Shown here piece by piece: positions 52,461 to 62,518 of a DNA stretch of 64,000 nt. The number at the start of each line of letters is the position of its first letter. Positions within the stretch are counted from its first letter, which is position 1. The notes under the pieces were generated by a model. The model made no database searches and was not told the origin of the DNA. It worked only from the letters and a program-made list of their open reading frames with translations. The stretch lies in assembly GCF_030678915.1 (NCBI RefSeq), contig NZ_JAUUTZ010000011.1, forward strand, positions 94,302 to 158,301, given 5' to 3'. The position numbers were made by a program, and so were the translations under genes. Origin of the DNA: Paracoccus wurundjeri. Its GTDB lineage: Bacteria > Pseudomonadota > Alphaproteobacteria > Rhodobacterales > Rhodobacteraceae.

Positions 52461-54650
52461 ATGATCGGGGTCGACCCGCGCTTTCAGAAGATGGGCCGGG
52501 CCGCGCGCCGTCGTCGTTTCCGGATTCGCCTGTTTCGCTGGACCGGAGGCATTTGTGCCGTTTCATTGGCCGCATTTCTGGGGACTCGCTATTTTCAGCC
52601 GGATTTCAAGGCATTATTGCGGCTTGGGGATCAGAATGAGACACTGGTGCAAGTTGAGTCCGAGTTTGACATCGCGCCGGTGGTGCGTTCGGACACCTTT
52701 ACCAATATTCCCGGCGATCCGCTGATCATTCCGACCTCGGACGATGGCGAGGCGCCAGAGATACGCGAAAAGCCGGTCCCTTCCGATCCTGCAATCACGC
52801 GCCGCCTCCCGGCGGCATTGCGCGCCGTGGCTGTTCTTGAAAGTGAACTGGTTCTGAGCAATCGTCAGCTTGTCGCCACGCTTCCCTCGACCCGGGAGGA
52901 ATTCGCGCTGTTTCAGTCAGAGCGGAATCGTGCCCGGCTGATAGATGCCGCCGCGGATGACACCAATATTGGCGCTGCGTTCGATGCGGGGCAGGAGCCG
53001 ACATCCAGCACTGTCTTCCTGCGGGAATCGGCATATCGGACAAGCCTGTGGCGCGAAATCGTCCTTGAAACGACCGCCCCGGTCGCCATCGGCGAATTGT
53101 TGGAGCGTAACGGTTTTGAAGAAGGAAATGCCGGTTATCTGGAGCAGCGTATCCGGGATCAGCTTTCGCTGAAGGAGGTGCTGCCAACAGGTTCGCTTCT
53201 GGCACTGCGCTATCGGATGCAAAGCGGTCAGCGGCAGGTCATCCAGCTTGCCCTCTACGATACGGAAGGCTTCGTTGGCGCATTGGGGATGTCTTCCGCA
53301 GGGCAGCTTGTGCCGTCTGCGGATGCCTGGGCGGATCAGTCTCTGCTGGAACAGGCGCTTTCCAGCGAGGGTGAGGAAGGGCAGGATGCGGGACAGCAGC
53401 GTCTGCTTGACCTGATATATTCCGCCGCGTTGCGTAACGATATTCCCACACAGGTCGCAGGCGAAGCGATCGCGATGATGGCCAAGGTCTATGATCTGGA
53501 CAGCTATGCCGACAAATCGGACCGGCTGACACTGATCTATGCGCCGGGCAGCGACGGCGATCCCGGCTCGATCCTTTATATAGGTGTGACGGGCAAGGCG
53601 GGCGCGCGCGAATGCTATGTCGTTCCGGACGAAGAGGAAGGATTCGAATGCTATGCGCCGGGTTCCCGGGTCCGGGAAAGCGAAGGTGGGTTGCAGATGA
53701 TCGCCCCGGTTTCCGGGGTCCTGTCACAGCGTTTCGTGCCACCCTCCGAGGGGCAGGAAGATCGCGGCCGGGTCATCTGGTCGGCCCCAACCGGCAGCCC
53801 GGTCATCGCGGCGGGCGACGGCGAGGTGACGCTTGCATCGGTCGGGGGCGAAAACGGAATACAGGTCGAGATTACCCATCCCAATGGCATGGTCAGCCGA
53901 TATTCGGGGCTGGCCTCCCTGTCGGGCAAGGTCGCACAGGGCGGAAGGATTTCCCACGGTACAGCAATCGGCGTGGTGGGGCGGCCGCTTGATGACGGAC
54001 AGGAGACGGGGCTTGTGTTTCAATTGCTCAAGGACGGGCAGGCGGTTGATCCCATGTCCTATCTTAGCTCGGCCGGTCAGGTCATGGCCTCGAATGCTGT
54101 TGAAGCCCTGATCGGTCAGATCATCCAGGTGGAAAGCGCGGGCAATGCACGTGCTCAGAATCCGCGATCATCGGCTACCGGGCTGGGACAGTTTATCGAC
54201 TCCACATGGCTGCGCATGATGCGGGATTATCGCCCCGACCTGATGGCCAGCCTGTCCCGGCGCGAATTGCTCGATCTGCGTTTCGATCCCGGAATGTCGC
54301 GCGAGATGGTTCGGCGGCTGGCACAGGAAAACGAAGCTTTCCTTCGTGCCCGAGGCCATTCGATCACTGCGGGGCGTCTTTATCTTGCGCATTTTCTTGG
54401 GCCGGCCGGAGCCGATCTGGCCTTGCGTGCCGATCCCTCGCTGCCGGTCGGCAGCGTGATGGGGGCGGGTGTCGTCTCGGCCAACCCGTTCCTGCGCGGC
54501 TACAGCCTGGGCGATCTGCGGAACTGGGCCGAGCGTAAAATGTCGGGCAGGTCGAATCCGGCGCTTGTCGCCCCGGAGCCGCCACTGTCCCCGGAAGTCA
54601 GGGCCTATGTCGCCGCGATCGACCAGCTGCGCGGGCCGGAGCCGGGGTGA
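52461..54650 (+). CDS. Membrane-anchored fusion of degenerate LytM (M23) and lytic transglycosylase domains
   Basis: A 729-residue protein. A basic N-terminus (MGRAARRRRFRIRLFRWTGG) leads to one transmembrane helix at about 28-43, then roughly 370 residues of unassigned periplasmic sequence. At about 413-535 is a LytM-like domain (IAPVSGVLSQRFVPPSEGQE, WSAPTGSPVIAAGDGEVTLA, HPNGMVSRYSGLASL). The zinc ligands are missing: the HxxxD position reads RVIWS and the final LHFEL-type strand is LVFQLLKDG. At about 545-690 lies a transglycosylase domain with the catalytic glutamate E558 in IIQVESAGNARAQNPRSSAT and GLGQFIDSTW. The start at 52461 is four bases after the upstream stop. It would cut glycan strands in the periplasm. 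Confidence 0.83.
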   Translation: MIGVDPRFQKMGRAARRRRFRIRLFRWTGGICAVSLAAFLGTRYFQPDFKALLRLGDQNETLVQVESEFDIAPVVRSDTFTNIPGDPLIIPTSDDGEAPEIREKPVPSDPAITRRLPAALRAVAVLESELVLSNRQLVATLPSTREEFALFQSERNRARLIDAAADDTNIGAAFDAGQEPTSSTVFLRESAYRTSLWREIVLETTAPVAIGELLERNGFEEGNAGYLEQRIRDQLSLKEVLPTGSLLALRYRMQSGQRQVIQLALYDTEGFVGALGMSSAGQLVPSADAWADQSLLEQALSSEGEEGQDAGQQRLLDLIYSAALRNDIPTQVAGEAIAMMAKVYDLDSYADKSDRLTLIYAPGSDGDPGSILYIGVTGKAGARECYVVPDEEEGFECYAPGSRVRESEGGLQMIAPVSGVLSQRFVPPSEGQEDRGRVIWSAPTGSPVIAAGDGEVTLASVGGENGIQVEITHPNGMVSRYSGLASLSGKVAQGGRISHGTAIGVVGRPLDDGQETGLVFQLLKDGQAVDPMSYLSSAGQVMASNAVEALIGQIIQVESAGNARAQNPRSSATGLGQFIDSTWLRMMRDYRPDLMASLSRRELLDLRFDPGMSREMVRRLAQENEAFLRARGHSITAGRLYLAHFLGPAGADLALRADPSLPVGSVMGAGVVSANPFLRGYSLGDLRNWAERKMSGRSNPALVAPEPPLSPEVRAYVAAIDQLRGPEPG

Positions 54651-54761
54651 TCGGGTCACAACGGGTCGGAAAGTTTTAGTTAGCACTTGTTAAAGCCGGG
54701 TTTGACAGGGTATTCCCGTGGCAAGTTTCCCTATTTGATCTTATTCAGAGAAGCTTCAATC

Positions 54762-57700
54762 ATGTTTGTCAATTTCCGCCGTCCGCATCGCTCTGTCCTT
54801 CGTTCCCGTCTGCTGCTTTCAACCGCTTTGATCGGTGTCGGGGCATTGATGCTGACCCCAGAGGGGCATGCGCAGGATTCCCATCTTTATTTCGACAATA
54901 CGGATACGCGTGAAGGGCTTTTTTCCACGCCGACGACAGGCAATGATGTGGAACTGCTTCCGGAAAGCGGCGAATGGGGCACGAAATGGTATAATTCGAA
55001 TTTCTGGCGCGGCTTGAACGATAACGGATGGTGGCGCGCAGCAGGGAAAATCTCATCCGGCCAGATAGGTGTTCTGACCGAAGGCGCAGATCGTGACGAT
55101 GACGGTCTTCCTGACCCTGTCACGATCACGATCGGTAATCGCTATGATTTGCTCGGTGGCGATGTCACGGTGGATGTCGGCGGCCTTCGGCTGGATTCCG
55201 GGCAATATACGTTTTCCGAAGGATTTATCCGAGGCGGTCTGAACGGCGACACACTTTTGCTGGAGAATAACTCCGGCGACGTGGATTCCGATTTGACGAT
55301 TGAATCCGGCCTTCTGGGCAAGGTCGAGATTGCAGGCACCGGGGATGGCGCCGTCGTCTATGCCGGCAATATGCTGGAGAATGATTCTGACGTCAGCGAG
55401 TTAAGCGTACGGAAAGGCGCGCTGTTCGAGATTACGGGAACCACCAGCGGGACGCTGCAGAACCAGGGCGATACGGTGCTTGTGGATGGCGGCCTGCATA
55501 GCGGGCGTTTCGTCAATGGCAATGCCGGTCAGCTTGGTGTTGACGGAACGGGGATGATTGACGGCCAACTTGTCAATCAGGGTAATGGCGATCTGCGCGG
55601 GATAATCGATATCGGCGCGGATGAGCATCTGATCGTCTCTGACGGGGTTCAGAATAGCGGTATTGTGGCACTCGGCGGCGTTCTGGAAACGCCGAGACTG
55701 CTTAACACCGGGCAAGGCATCATTTCGCTGACCGATGCGGATGACAGAGGCAATCCGACGGTGCGCGGCGGGGTAAGCAATTACGGGAAGATCACCGTTA
55801 CAGATGGCGCTTCGGTCGAACTGACCGTCGAAGACCCCGATTCCGCCGTTAAGGGCGATGGTGACGGTGTTTTCCTGAACGGTGGCACGAATGGCGATTT
55901 TGTTCTTGGGCAGAACAGCACCCTGACCATCAATGCCGAAAAATTTCAGTTCGAACCCGCATCGAATATCACCGTTGGCCACAACCTTATTCTGAATGGT
56001 GAAATCCGGAATGTCGGTACGCTGACCTACGAAGATGCCGCAGGCACCGCGACCATAAACGACACATTGATCAATGCGTCCAGACAGGTTGCAGACGGTT
56101 CCCCCGTCCTTGGTATATTGCAGGTCAGATCCGAGGTGGATGCCGGCGGCAATATCATCGTAAACGACGGCAAGATGACCGTGGGTTCGGACGATGCGCA
56201 GCAAGCATCCGACGCGCATTTGTTCAATGTCGGTCGGATCAGCAATAAAACCAATCGCGAACTGAATATTCAGGGCGGTCTTATTGAAACCGAGGGTTTC
56301 GGCAATCAGGGGATTGTGAATGTCGGCCTTGCCGGCGGCGATATCGGTACCGCGCGGGTCGAAGAGGCGTTTGATAATCATCGCGGTGCCACCGTTAATG
56401 TCAATGGTGGCCTTATTGATGTTGGCGATGCGGATCATCAGGGCACATTCACCAATTCGGGTGACGTTTTTATTAATGTTGTCAATGACGCTGTCGGAAC
56501 CGTTGCGGGCGATACGATCGCGAATAACGGTCTGATTGACGTTGCTGGCGAGTTGAAGGCGCGTGACCTGCTTGTGAACACGACGAGCGGTGAAATCAAT
56601 GTCAATGGCGGGCTGGTTGATGCGGCCCGACTCGTCAATCGCGGTTCGCTGAATATCAATTCGGTGAATGATACCGCAGGCCGGGTTACAGGCGGGACGA
56701 TTAATAACGAGAATCTCATCAATGTCGCTGGTGAGTTGGATGCCACGACGCTGCTGCACAATAAGGCGGGCGGTACGATTGATGTTGGCAGCGGTGGCCT
56801 GGTCGATGCCACCCGCCTTGATAACTCGGGCGAGTTGGTTATCCGATCCGTGAATGGCGTCGCAGGCATGGTTACGGGCGGCACGATCACGAATAGCAAT
56901 CGCATGACTGTTGCGGGCGAATTGGCGGCTACGACTTTGCTTCACAATCAAAGGGATAGCGCGCTGATCGTTGCCGGAGGTGTGATAGATGCCAGCAATG
57001 TCACGAATTCCGGAACGCTTGCTGTCAATGTAAATAACGGCAATATCGGGACGGTTACGGCGGGCACAAGCTTCACCAACAATATCCACGGCACCGTCAA
57101 CCTGAACGGCACGAGCCTGGAGGTCGTGGATTCTGCGGGAACTCGTGGCGCACTGAACAATTCGGGGCGATTCAGAGTCAATCTGAACGGTACTCATGTC
57201 GGAGCGGTTGCTGCGGATACCGTCACGAATGGCGGGACATTCGATATTGCTGGCGATCTGGCCGCCGATACCGAGTTCAAGAATAATCGCAATGGCACTG
57301 TTAACGTTAATGGTGGGGTGCTCCAGACCGTCGCGCTGGACAATTCGGGCGAAATCTTCGTCAATGAGACCGGAGGGGTTGCCGGCTCGGTCACCGTCGA
57401 TACGGTTGCAAACCGAAACAGGATCGATGTTGCCGGCGAGTTGGCGGCTGCAACCCGGGTCACCAATGAACGTGGCGGCCGGATCAACGTCAACGATGGG
57501 TGGCTGAACACCGGTGAATTTGTCAATATCGGGGCATTGGATATCAATGGCGGCGATGGAACAGTAACCGCCGCGACTGCCTTCGACAATAATGGCGGTG
57601 TCGTCACGGTTGACGGAGGAAACCTGTCGGTCGAGGATTCGGCAGGAGCATTGGGTACCCTGACCAATTCCGGCCAGATCCATGTCGGCATGGCGGGGGA

Positions 57701-60700
57701 CACCGCGGGGAAGGTCACTGCTGATACGATCGAGAACAGCAATATCGTTACCGTTGCAGGCGATCTGGCAGCCGAGACGGCATTTGCCAACGACAGTGCA
57801 GGGCAGGTGACGGTCGATGGCGGCAAGATCGGGACAGCCACATTCGACAATTCGGGCAAGCTGACCATCGCCCGAGATGACAGCGGAACCGCTATCGGAA
57901 CGGTCACTGCCGGAACGGTATTCGTCAATCATACCGGCGGCGAGGTCGATGTTGATGGTGGCCGGTTGCGGGTCAAGGACGCCGATGGCGTATTGGGGAA
58001 CCTGAATAATTGGGGCGTCGTCTCGGTTAATGTGGCGAATGGCCGTAATGGCACGGTAGAGGCCGACCGGGTTATGAACCGCGACACCTTGCAAATTGCT
58101 GGCGCAATGACCGCAGCAACCCGTGTCAGCAACGGGTTTGGCAGCACGATTAACGTCGATGGCGGTTCGCTTGAGGTTAATTCCGCCGGCAGCGACGCCG
58201 ATGTCGCCGGGTTCGAGAATTCCGGCACCCTGAATGTTGATGCGGCAGGCGGAAATGTCGGGACCGTTACCGTCGGCACACGTTTCCTGAACAATGGTGC
58301 TGGCTCGGTCGTGGTATCCGGCGGTGATCTGGCGGTGTCGGATTCAGCCGGTGTTCTGGGAACTCTGAGTAATTCCGGGAAGCTGACCGTTCGGAATAAG
58401 GACGGCCAGACGGGCAAGGTCCGGGCCGAGAGTGTCGCGAATGATGGCGGCGCCGTCGATGTGGCGGGGGAATTGACCGCTGTTTCCGAGTTCATCAATA
58501 ACAAGGGCAAGGTTACCCTCTCTGGCTTGCTGGATGCCGGTACCAGCTTCGGGAATATCGGTGAGTTGGCCGGCGGTGAGTATATCGGAACCGTGCAGTT
58601 GGATAACGGCACATTGGCCGCCGACAACCTAAGCAATTCGGGCGCGGTAACCGGATCCGGCAGGATCCGGGGCGATCTGGAGAACCTTGGCCTGATAGAT
58701 ATCGCCGACGGCGTGCTTATCGGCACAGAGTTCGCGAACCTCGCCGGCGGTAATATGACGTTTTCGGGGCGGGCGCGGGGCGCGGCTGGTGGAGATGTGA
58801 ATATTACCAATGCCGGCCGCATGACGCTGGACGCGGATATTACCGGGAATCTTGCCAATACGAACAACCTGTCGGCTTCGGGCTCGATTTCCGGGCATCT
58901 GACGAATGCAGGTAACATGACGGTTCGCCGGGACCAGACGCTTGAACTCACCTCTGCCAGTGAAGAGGGCGAGAATACCGGCAATATGACCGTCAGGGGT
59001 ACGGTCAAGACCGAATCCCAGCTTTGGAATCGGGCTGGCGGCAAGCTGAATGTGCTGGGCGGCACGATCGATGGCGATGTGCGCAATCGCGGGACGATGC
59101 AGCTTGCCGGCGGTGGCACCGTCGACGGGAATGTGAATAATGGCGGTACGCTGGACGCGAATGGCACGGTTACCGGTGCGGTTGTTCAGGGGCAGAACGG
59201 CACGCTGAATGTCTCGGATTCGCTTGCCGTGGGCAGCCTGTCAAATTCCGGGACGGTTAATCTGAACGGAACCCTGACCTCTGACGATGTGATCGCAAAC
59301 CGTGCATCTGGCGTGATCAATCTTGACGGTGCGACGGTCGAGCTTGCATCTGAATCTACACGCGCAGAAGGCGATATTCTGCTGAACCACGGCACCATCA
59401 ATGTGCTGTCGGATTCAAGCCTGCTGGGCGGTCTGACCAATCATAATCTTATCAACATGACCGAAGATGATCGCGACGCGACGCTGACTGTCTCGGGGCA
59501 ATTCACCAATACCAGCGATGTGCGGGTGGACGGGGCGAACAGCTCCTTGACGATCACCGCCGACAGGATCGCGCTGCGAGAGGGCTCGTCAGTTGAACTT
59601 AGCCAGGTGACGCTGATCGGCGATGTGCTGAACAGCATTGATCTGCTTTATGACCGGGCGACGACATTGGCCGGCGCGCTGCTGAACGATGAGATGGGCA
59701 GCGTGGCGGTGTCGGCAGCGGTCGATGGCAACGGTAATAGTATCGATAACAGCGGTTTGCTGGATGTCCGTTCGTCGGGAAGCCTGACCAATGTCGCGGA
59801 TCTGACGAACCGTGCCAGCGGCATAGTGAATATCGCGGAGGGCGGAGAGGTTGCAGCCGAGGATGTGATCAACAGGGCCGGTGGCACGATGACGGTTGCC
59901 GGTACGCTGACGGCCAATTCGGATGCTGGTGTCGTGAACCAGGGAAATCTTGATCTTTCAGGGACTTTGAACGGCCGGCTGGCGAATGCTGCCGGAACCG
60001 TCACGCTTGATGGCGCAGTGATCAATGGCGATGTCCGGAACAGCTCGACCGATACCAGAATCGGCAGCCTTGAGGGAACGGTGACGATTGCCGGTAATCT
60101 CGACAATGCCGGAACGGCCGATCTGGCCGGTTCGGTGCGTGACGTCACGAATACGGGCACGCTTCGGACTGCCGGCGATCTGGCGGTCAGCAGTCTCAGC
60201 AATTCGGGCACGGTGAATATCCGGGCGGACCACCGGCTGGATTCGGAAAGCGATGTCGCGAATGCCGGACGCTTCGTGATTGTGGGTACGCTTGGCTCGG
60301 GGCTGGATAACCGGCAAGACGGAACCGTCGTGCTGTCAGAGGGTACCGTCGAGGGCGATGTGACCAATTCGGGCGTTCTGAGGGGGGCAGGGAATATCGC
60401 CGGTCACCTGACCCAGAACGAGGGCGCTACGATGCGCGTAAACGGCGCTTTGGCGACGGACGGTCTTACCAATCTGGGCGTCGTTGCAGTCACAAATGGC
60501 AATACTCTTTCGTCCAGAACTGTTGCCGAAAACCAGGGCCGGATGAATATCGGTGGAACCTTCGATGGAAATATCCGCAATTCCGGCACCTATGTGCAGA
60601 ATGGCAGGCTTGAAGGTTCGCTTGCCACGACCGGAGTCGCGCGTGTTAATGGTGAGATCACCGGCGATCTGCGTTACCGCGGGTTGGGCGACGGATCCGA

Positions 60701-62402
60701 TCTCGATATCACCGATGCTGCCGCGGTCCGGGGTACGCTCGATCTGGGGGCGAATTTCGGGATTCGTGACGGACGTCAGATTACGGCAGGAAACACCCTG
60801 GTCCGGCGCGACGTGGCGCTTGGTCTGAACGGCACACTGAACGGCGATTTGACCAATACGGGTATCGTTCAGGTTGGCGCGAATGCCCTTCTCAATGGCG
60901 ATGTGACCAACCGGCAGGATGGAATAATTCGTGCAGTTCGTTCGATCGAAATCGACGGCTCACTTGCCAATGATGGTCTGATCAACCTGGCTCGGAATAA
61001 ATCCGTGGGCGATAAACTGACCGTCAATGGCGGCGTTTCGGGTTCCGGGGTCTATGCGCTTGATATCAATCTCAGCAACATGACATCCGACGCGATCGTT
61101 GTGGCCGGTGGCCCGGCGACGGGGAATTTCGATATCCAGTTGAATTATATGGGCGACGTGAAGGTCAGCGATGTTGGCCAAAGCACAACTCTGGTCGATG
61201 TCTCCGAGGAATATCAATCCGCAAATGATTTCACCTACAAGGTTCTGAACCCGCAGGCGATCGCAAACGAGAAAGTCATTTACTCGCTGCATCGGGATAT
61301 CGCATCCGGCGATATCGAGATGGTGAGCAGCATCCATCCGGGTATCGGCGCGTTGTTTGGAAATATCTCTCTGACCCGGTCGCTGATTGGCGTTGTGGTC
61401 AACCGCCCGACAAGCCCCTTTGTCACCGGCCTGGCCTTCGATGCGTCGGACAAACCTTGCGGCGTCGGAAGCTGGGGCCGTGCGACCGGAGGCGTCGCGG
61501 AAGTCACCGGCGGAACCGACAATGGAACGGTCAAAGTCGACAGCACCATTAACGCGACTTATTACGGCATGCAGGTCGGAACGGATTTCGCCTGTTTCGA
61601 CGACCGCTTTGCAGGTTGGAGCATGTCCTTCGGTGGTTTCCTGGGCGTCAACCAGGGCGACACCACGCAGCCGGTTTACGTGCCTGATCCGATTACTGGA
61701 GGCCGGATCGGTAATCAGCCAACCAGTATCAACGATACCGAGTTCGATCAGATATATGGCGGCGTTTATGTGACGGCGACGAAAGGCCGTTTCCAGGCCG
61801 ATTTGCAGTATCGTCATGAGAAGACCGATTTCCTCGCAAGCAATGCTGCCCTGACGGACGGTGGAGGTCTTGGTCTTGATGACGAGGAATTCTCGAGCAA
61901 GGGTAACACGCTCAGCGGCTCGTTAAGCTATACGCTTCCGATCGGCGAAGAGGGCTGGACATTTGTGCCAAGCGTGGGCTTCGCTTTCACTCGTTCCAAG
62001 ACCGATACGATCACATTCAGCGACGGTTATCAGCTTGAATTCGAAGACAGCGATGCGCAGATCGGTTTCCTGGCGGGTACGGTCGCAAAGACCTTTGTGC
62101 AGTCCGAATCGAATTCTGCCCTGTATGCCTTTGCGACCGGTACCATCTACAAGGATTTTGCCGATCCCAGCGTTTCGACCTTCTTCGACCCGAATAATGC
62201 CAGCTTTGAACCGCAACGGCTGACCTCTGACAATCTGGGAACCTATGGGGAACTCAGTGTCGGGGCGAACTATATCAAGGTTCTTCAACCGGGGCCGGGA
62301 CTGCGTCCCAGACAGCTTAGCGCCAGCGCAAGAATCGATGCGCGTTCCGGTGATGGGCTGGAAAGCGTGGGTGTGACCGGCCAGATCCGGTTGCAATTCT
62401 GA
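54762..62402 (+). CDS. Giant autotransporter adhesin-like protein (type Va)
   Basis: A protein of about 2,546 residues. The signal peptide ends near residue 37 (GALMLTPEGHAQ). The passenger, to about residue 2230, is made of beta-helix-type motifs such as NSGTVNLNG and NNGGVVTVDGGNLSV. It contains no cysteine and is rich in Asn, Gly, Asp, Thr. The C-terminal autotransporter barrel starts near CGVGSWGRATGG (Cys2233) and ends VGVTGQIRLQF with the terminal phenylalanine. Only two cysteines exist, Cys2233 and about Cys2278, both in the barrel. The ATG at 54762 was chosen because it starts a normal signal sequence; a TTGACA-like element lies at 54702. It probably mediates adhesion or aggregation; no protease or lipase motif was seen. 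Confidence 0.9.
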   Translation: MFVNFRRPHRSVLRSRLLLSTALIGVGALMLTPEGHAQDSHLYFDNTDTREGLFSTPTTGNDVELLPESGEWGTKWYNSNFWRGLNDNGWWRAAGKISSGQIGVLTEGADRDDDGLPDPVTITIGNRYDLLGGDVTVDVGGLRLDSGQYTFSEGFIRGGLNGDTLLLENNSGDVDSDLTIESGLLGKVEIAGTGDGAVVYAGNMLENDSDVSELSVRKGALFEITGTTSGTLQNQGDTVLVDGGLHSGRFVNGNAGQLGVDGTGMIDGQLVNQGNGDLRGIIDIGADEHLIVSDGVQNSGIVALGGVLETPRLLNTGQGIISLTDADDRGNPTVRGGVSNYGKITVTDGASVELTVEDPDSAVKGDGDGVFLNGGTNGDFVLGQNSTLTINAEKFQFEPASNITVGHNLILNGEIRNVGTLTYEDAAGTATINDTLINASRQVADGSPVLGILQVRSEVDAGGNIIVNDGKMTVGSDDAQQASDAHLFNVGRISNKTNRELNIQGGLIETEGFGNQGIVNVGLAGGDIGTARVEEAFDNHRGATVNVNGGLIDVGDADHQGTFTNSGDVFINVVNDAVGTVAGDTIANNGLIDVAGELKARDLLVNTTSGEINVNGGLVDAARLVNRGSLNINSVNDTAGRVTGGTINNENLINVAGELDATTLLHNKAGGTIDVGSGGLVDATRLDNSGELVIRSVNGVAGMVTGGTITNSNRMTVAGELAATTLLHNQRDSALIVAGGVIDASNVTNSGTLAVNVNNGNIGTVTAGTSFTNNIHGTVNLNGTSLEVVDSAGTRGALNNSGRFRVNLNGTHVGAVAADTVTNGGTFDIAGDLAADTEFKNNRNGTVNVNGGVLQTVALDNSGEIFVNETGGVAGSVTVDTVANRNRIDVAGELAAATRVTNERGGRINVNDGWLNTGEFVNIGALDINGGDGTVTAATAFDNNGGVVTVDGGNLSVEDSAGALGTLTNSGQIHVGMAGDTAGKVTADTIENSNIVTVAGDLAAETAFANDSAGQVTVDGGKIGTATFDNSGKLTIARDDSGTAIGTVTAGTVFVNHTGGEVDVDGGRLRVKDADGVLGNLNNWGVVSVNVANGRNGTVEADRVMNRDTLQIAGAMTAATRVSNGFGSTINVDGGSLEVNSAGSDADVAGFENSGTLNVDAAGGNVGTVTVGTRFLNNGAGSVVVSGGDLAVSDSAGVLGTLSNSGKLTVRNKDGQTGKVRAESVANDGGAVDVAGELTAVSEFINNKGKVTLSGLLDAGTSFGNIGELAGGEYIGTVQLDNGTLAADNLSNSGAVTGSGRIRGDLENLGLIDIADGVLIGTEFANLAGGNMTFSGRARGAAGGDVNITNAGRMTLDADITGNLANTNNLSASGSISGHLTNAGNMTVRRDQTLELTSASEEGENTGNMTVRGTVKTESQLWNRAGGKLNVLGGTIDGDVRNRGTMQLAGGGTVDGNVNNGGTLDANGTVTGAVVQGQNGTLNVSDSLAVGSLSNSGTVNLNGTLTSDDVIANRASGVINLDGATVELASESTRAEGDILLNHGTINVLSDSSLLGGLTNHNLINMTEDDRDATLTVSGQFTNTSDVRVDGANSSLTITADRIALREGSSVELSQVTLIGDVLNSIDLLYDRATTLAGALLNDEMGSVAVSAAVDGNGNSIDNSGLLDVRSSGSLTNVADLTNRASGIVNIAEGGEVAAEDVINRAGGTMTVAGTLTANSDAGVVNQGNLDLSGTLNGRLANAAGTVTLDGAVINGDVRNSSTDTRIGSLEGTVTIAGNLDNAGTADLAGSVRDVTNTGTLRTAGDLAVSSLSNSGTVNIRADHRLDSESDVANAGRFVIVGTLGSGLDNRQDGTVVLSEGTVEGDVTNSGVLRGAGNIAGHLTQNEGATMRVNGALATDGLTNLGVVAVTNGNTLSSRTVAENQGRMNIGGTFDGNIRNSGTYVQNGRLEGSLATTGVARVNGEITGDLRYRGLGDGSDLDITDAAAVRGTLDLGANFGIRDGRQITAGNTLVRRDVALGLNGTLNGDLTNTGIVQVGANALLNGDVTNRQDGIIRAVRSIEIDGSLANDGLINLARNKSVGDKLTVNGGVSGSGVYALDINLSNMTSDAIVVAGGPATGNFDIQLNYMGDVKVSDVGQSTTLVDVSEEYQSANDFTYKVLNPQAIANEKVIYSLHRDIASGDIEMVSSIHPGIGALFGNISLTRSLIGVVVNRPTSPFVTGLAFDASDKPCGVGSWGRATGGVAEVTGGTDNGTVKVDSTINATYYGMQVGTDFACFDDRFAGWSMSFGGFLGVNQGDTTQPVYVPDPITGGRIGNQPTSINDTEFDQIYGGVYVTATKGRFQADLQYRHEKTDFLASNAALTDGGGLGLDDEEFSSKGNTLSGSLSYTLPIGEEGWTFVPSVGFAFTRSKTDTITFSDGYQLEFEDSDAQIGFLAGTVAKTFVQSESNSALYAFATGTIYKDFADPSVSTFFDPNNASFEPQRLTSDNLGTYGELSVGANYIKVLQPGPGLRPRQLSASARIDARSGDGLESVGVTGQIRLQF
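56541..58500 (+). repeat. Eight imperfect repeats keyed by VAGEL.A in the autotransporter passenger
   Basis: The heptapeptide VAGELxA or a close variant (IAGDLAA, IAGAMTA) begins at nucleotides 56541, 56724, 56910, 57246, 57429, 57753, 58095 and 58461. The spacings are 183, 186, 336, 183, 324, 342 and 366 bases, that is about 61 residues or nearly twice that. Each unit continues with an N-rich turn, a VxVxGG strand and an NSG strand. The repeats are diverged in DNA, so they are old rather than recently amplified. Confidence 0.8.
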
Positions 62403-62453
62403 TTGGCATCCGTTGGTCCATTGCTTAGGCTTGCCACGTCAGACAGAAGCCGT

Positions 62454-62476
62454 CCGGCCGGGTGAAACCCGGTCGG
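62454..62476 (+). terminator. Hairpin between autotransporter and tssK
   Basis: CCGGCCGGGT and ACCCGGTCGG pair over ten bases (one G-T) around the loop GAA. It is 51 bases after the autotransporter stop. No T run follows, so it may be a weak or rho-assisted terminator that allows some read-through into tssK. Confidence 0.5.
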
Positions 62477-62518
62477 GCTCGTTGCCGCATTCGATTATAG
62501 GTTGGGGGCCAAACCTTC

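Noticed and set aside
54702..54737. TTGACA element as a sigma-70 promoter of the autotransporter
   Set aside because: The -35-like hexamer is good, but no acceptable -10 hexamer lies at 16-19 bases, so it was not listed as a promoter.
55401..58094. 897-codon open frame on the minus strand within the autotransporter gene
   Set aside because: It mirrors the repeat region and comes from the biased codon pattern of Asn/Gly/Thr/Val-rich repeats. It has no ribosome-binding site, signal or family match, and the plus frame carries signal peptide, repeats and barrel.
56541..58500. Regularly spaced repeats suggesting a CRISPR array
   Set aside because: The repeats are in-frame protein repeats, diverged in DNA, 183 to 366 bases apart, not short identical repeats with 30-base spacers.
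57929..60367. Further long minus-strand frames opposite the autotransporter
   Set aside because: Ser/Pro/Arg-rich translations typical of antisense shadows of a high-GC gene; no recognisable domain.
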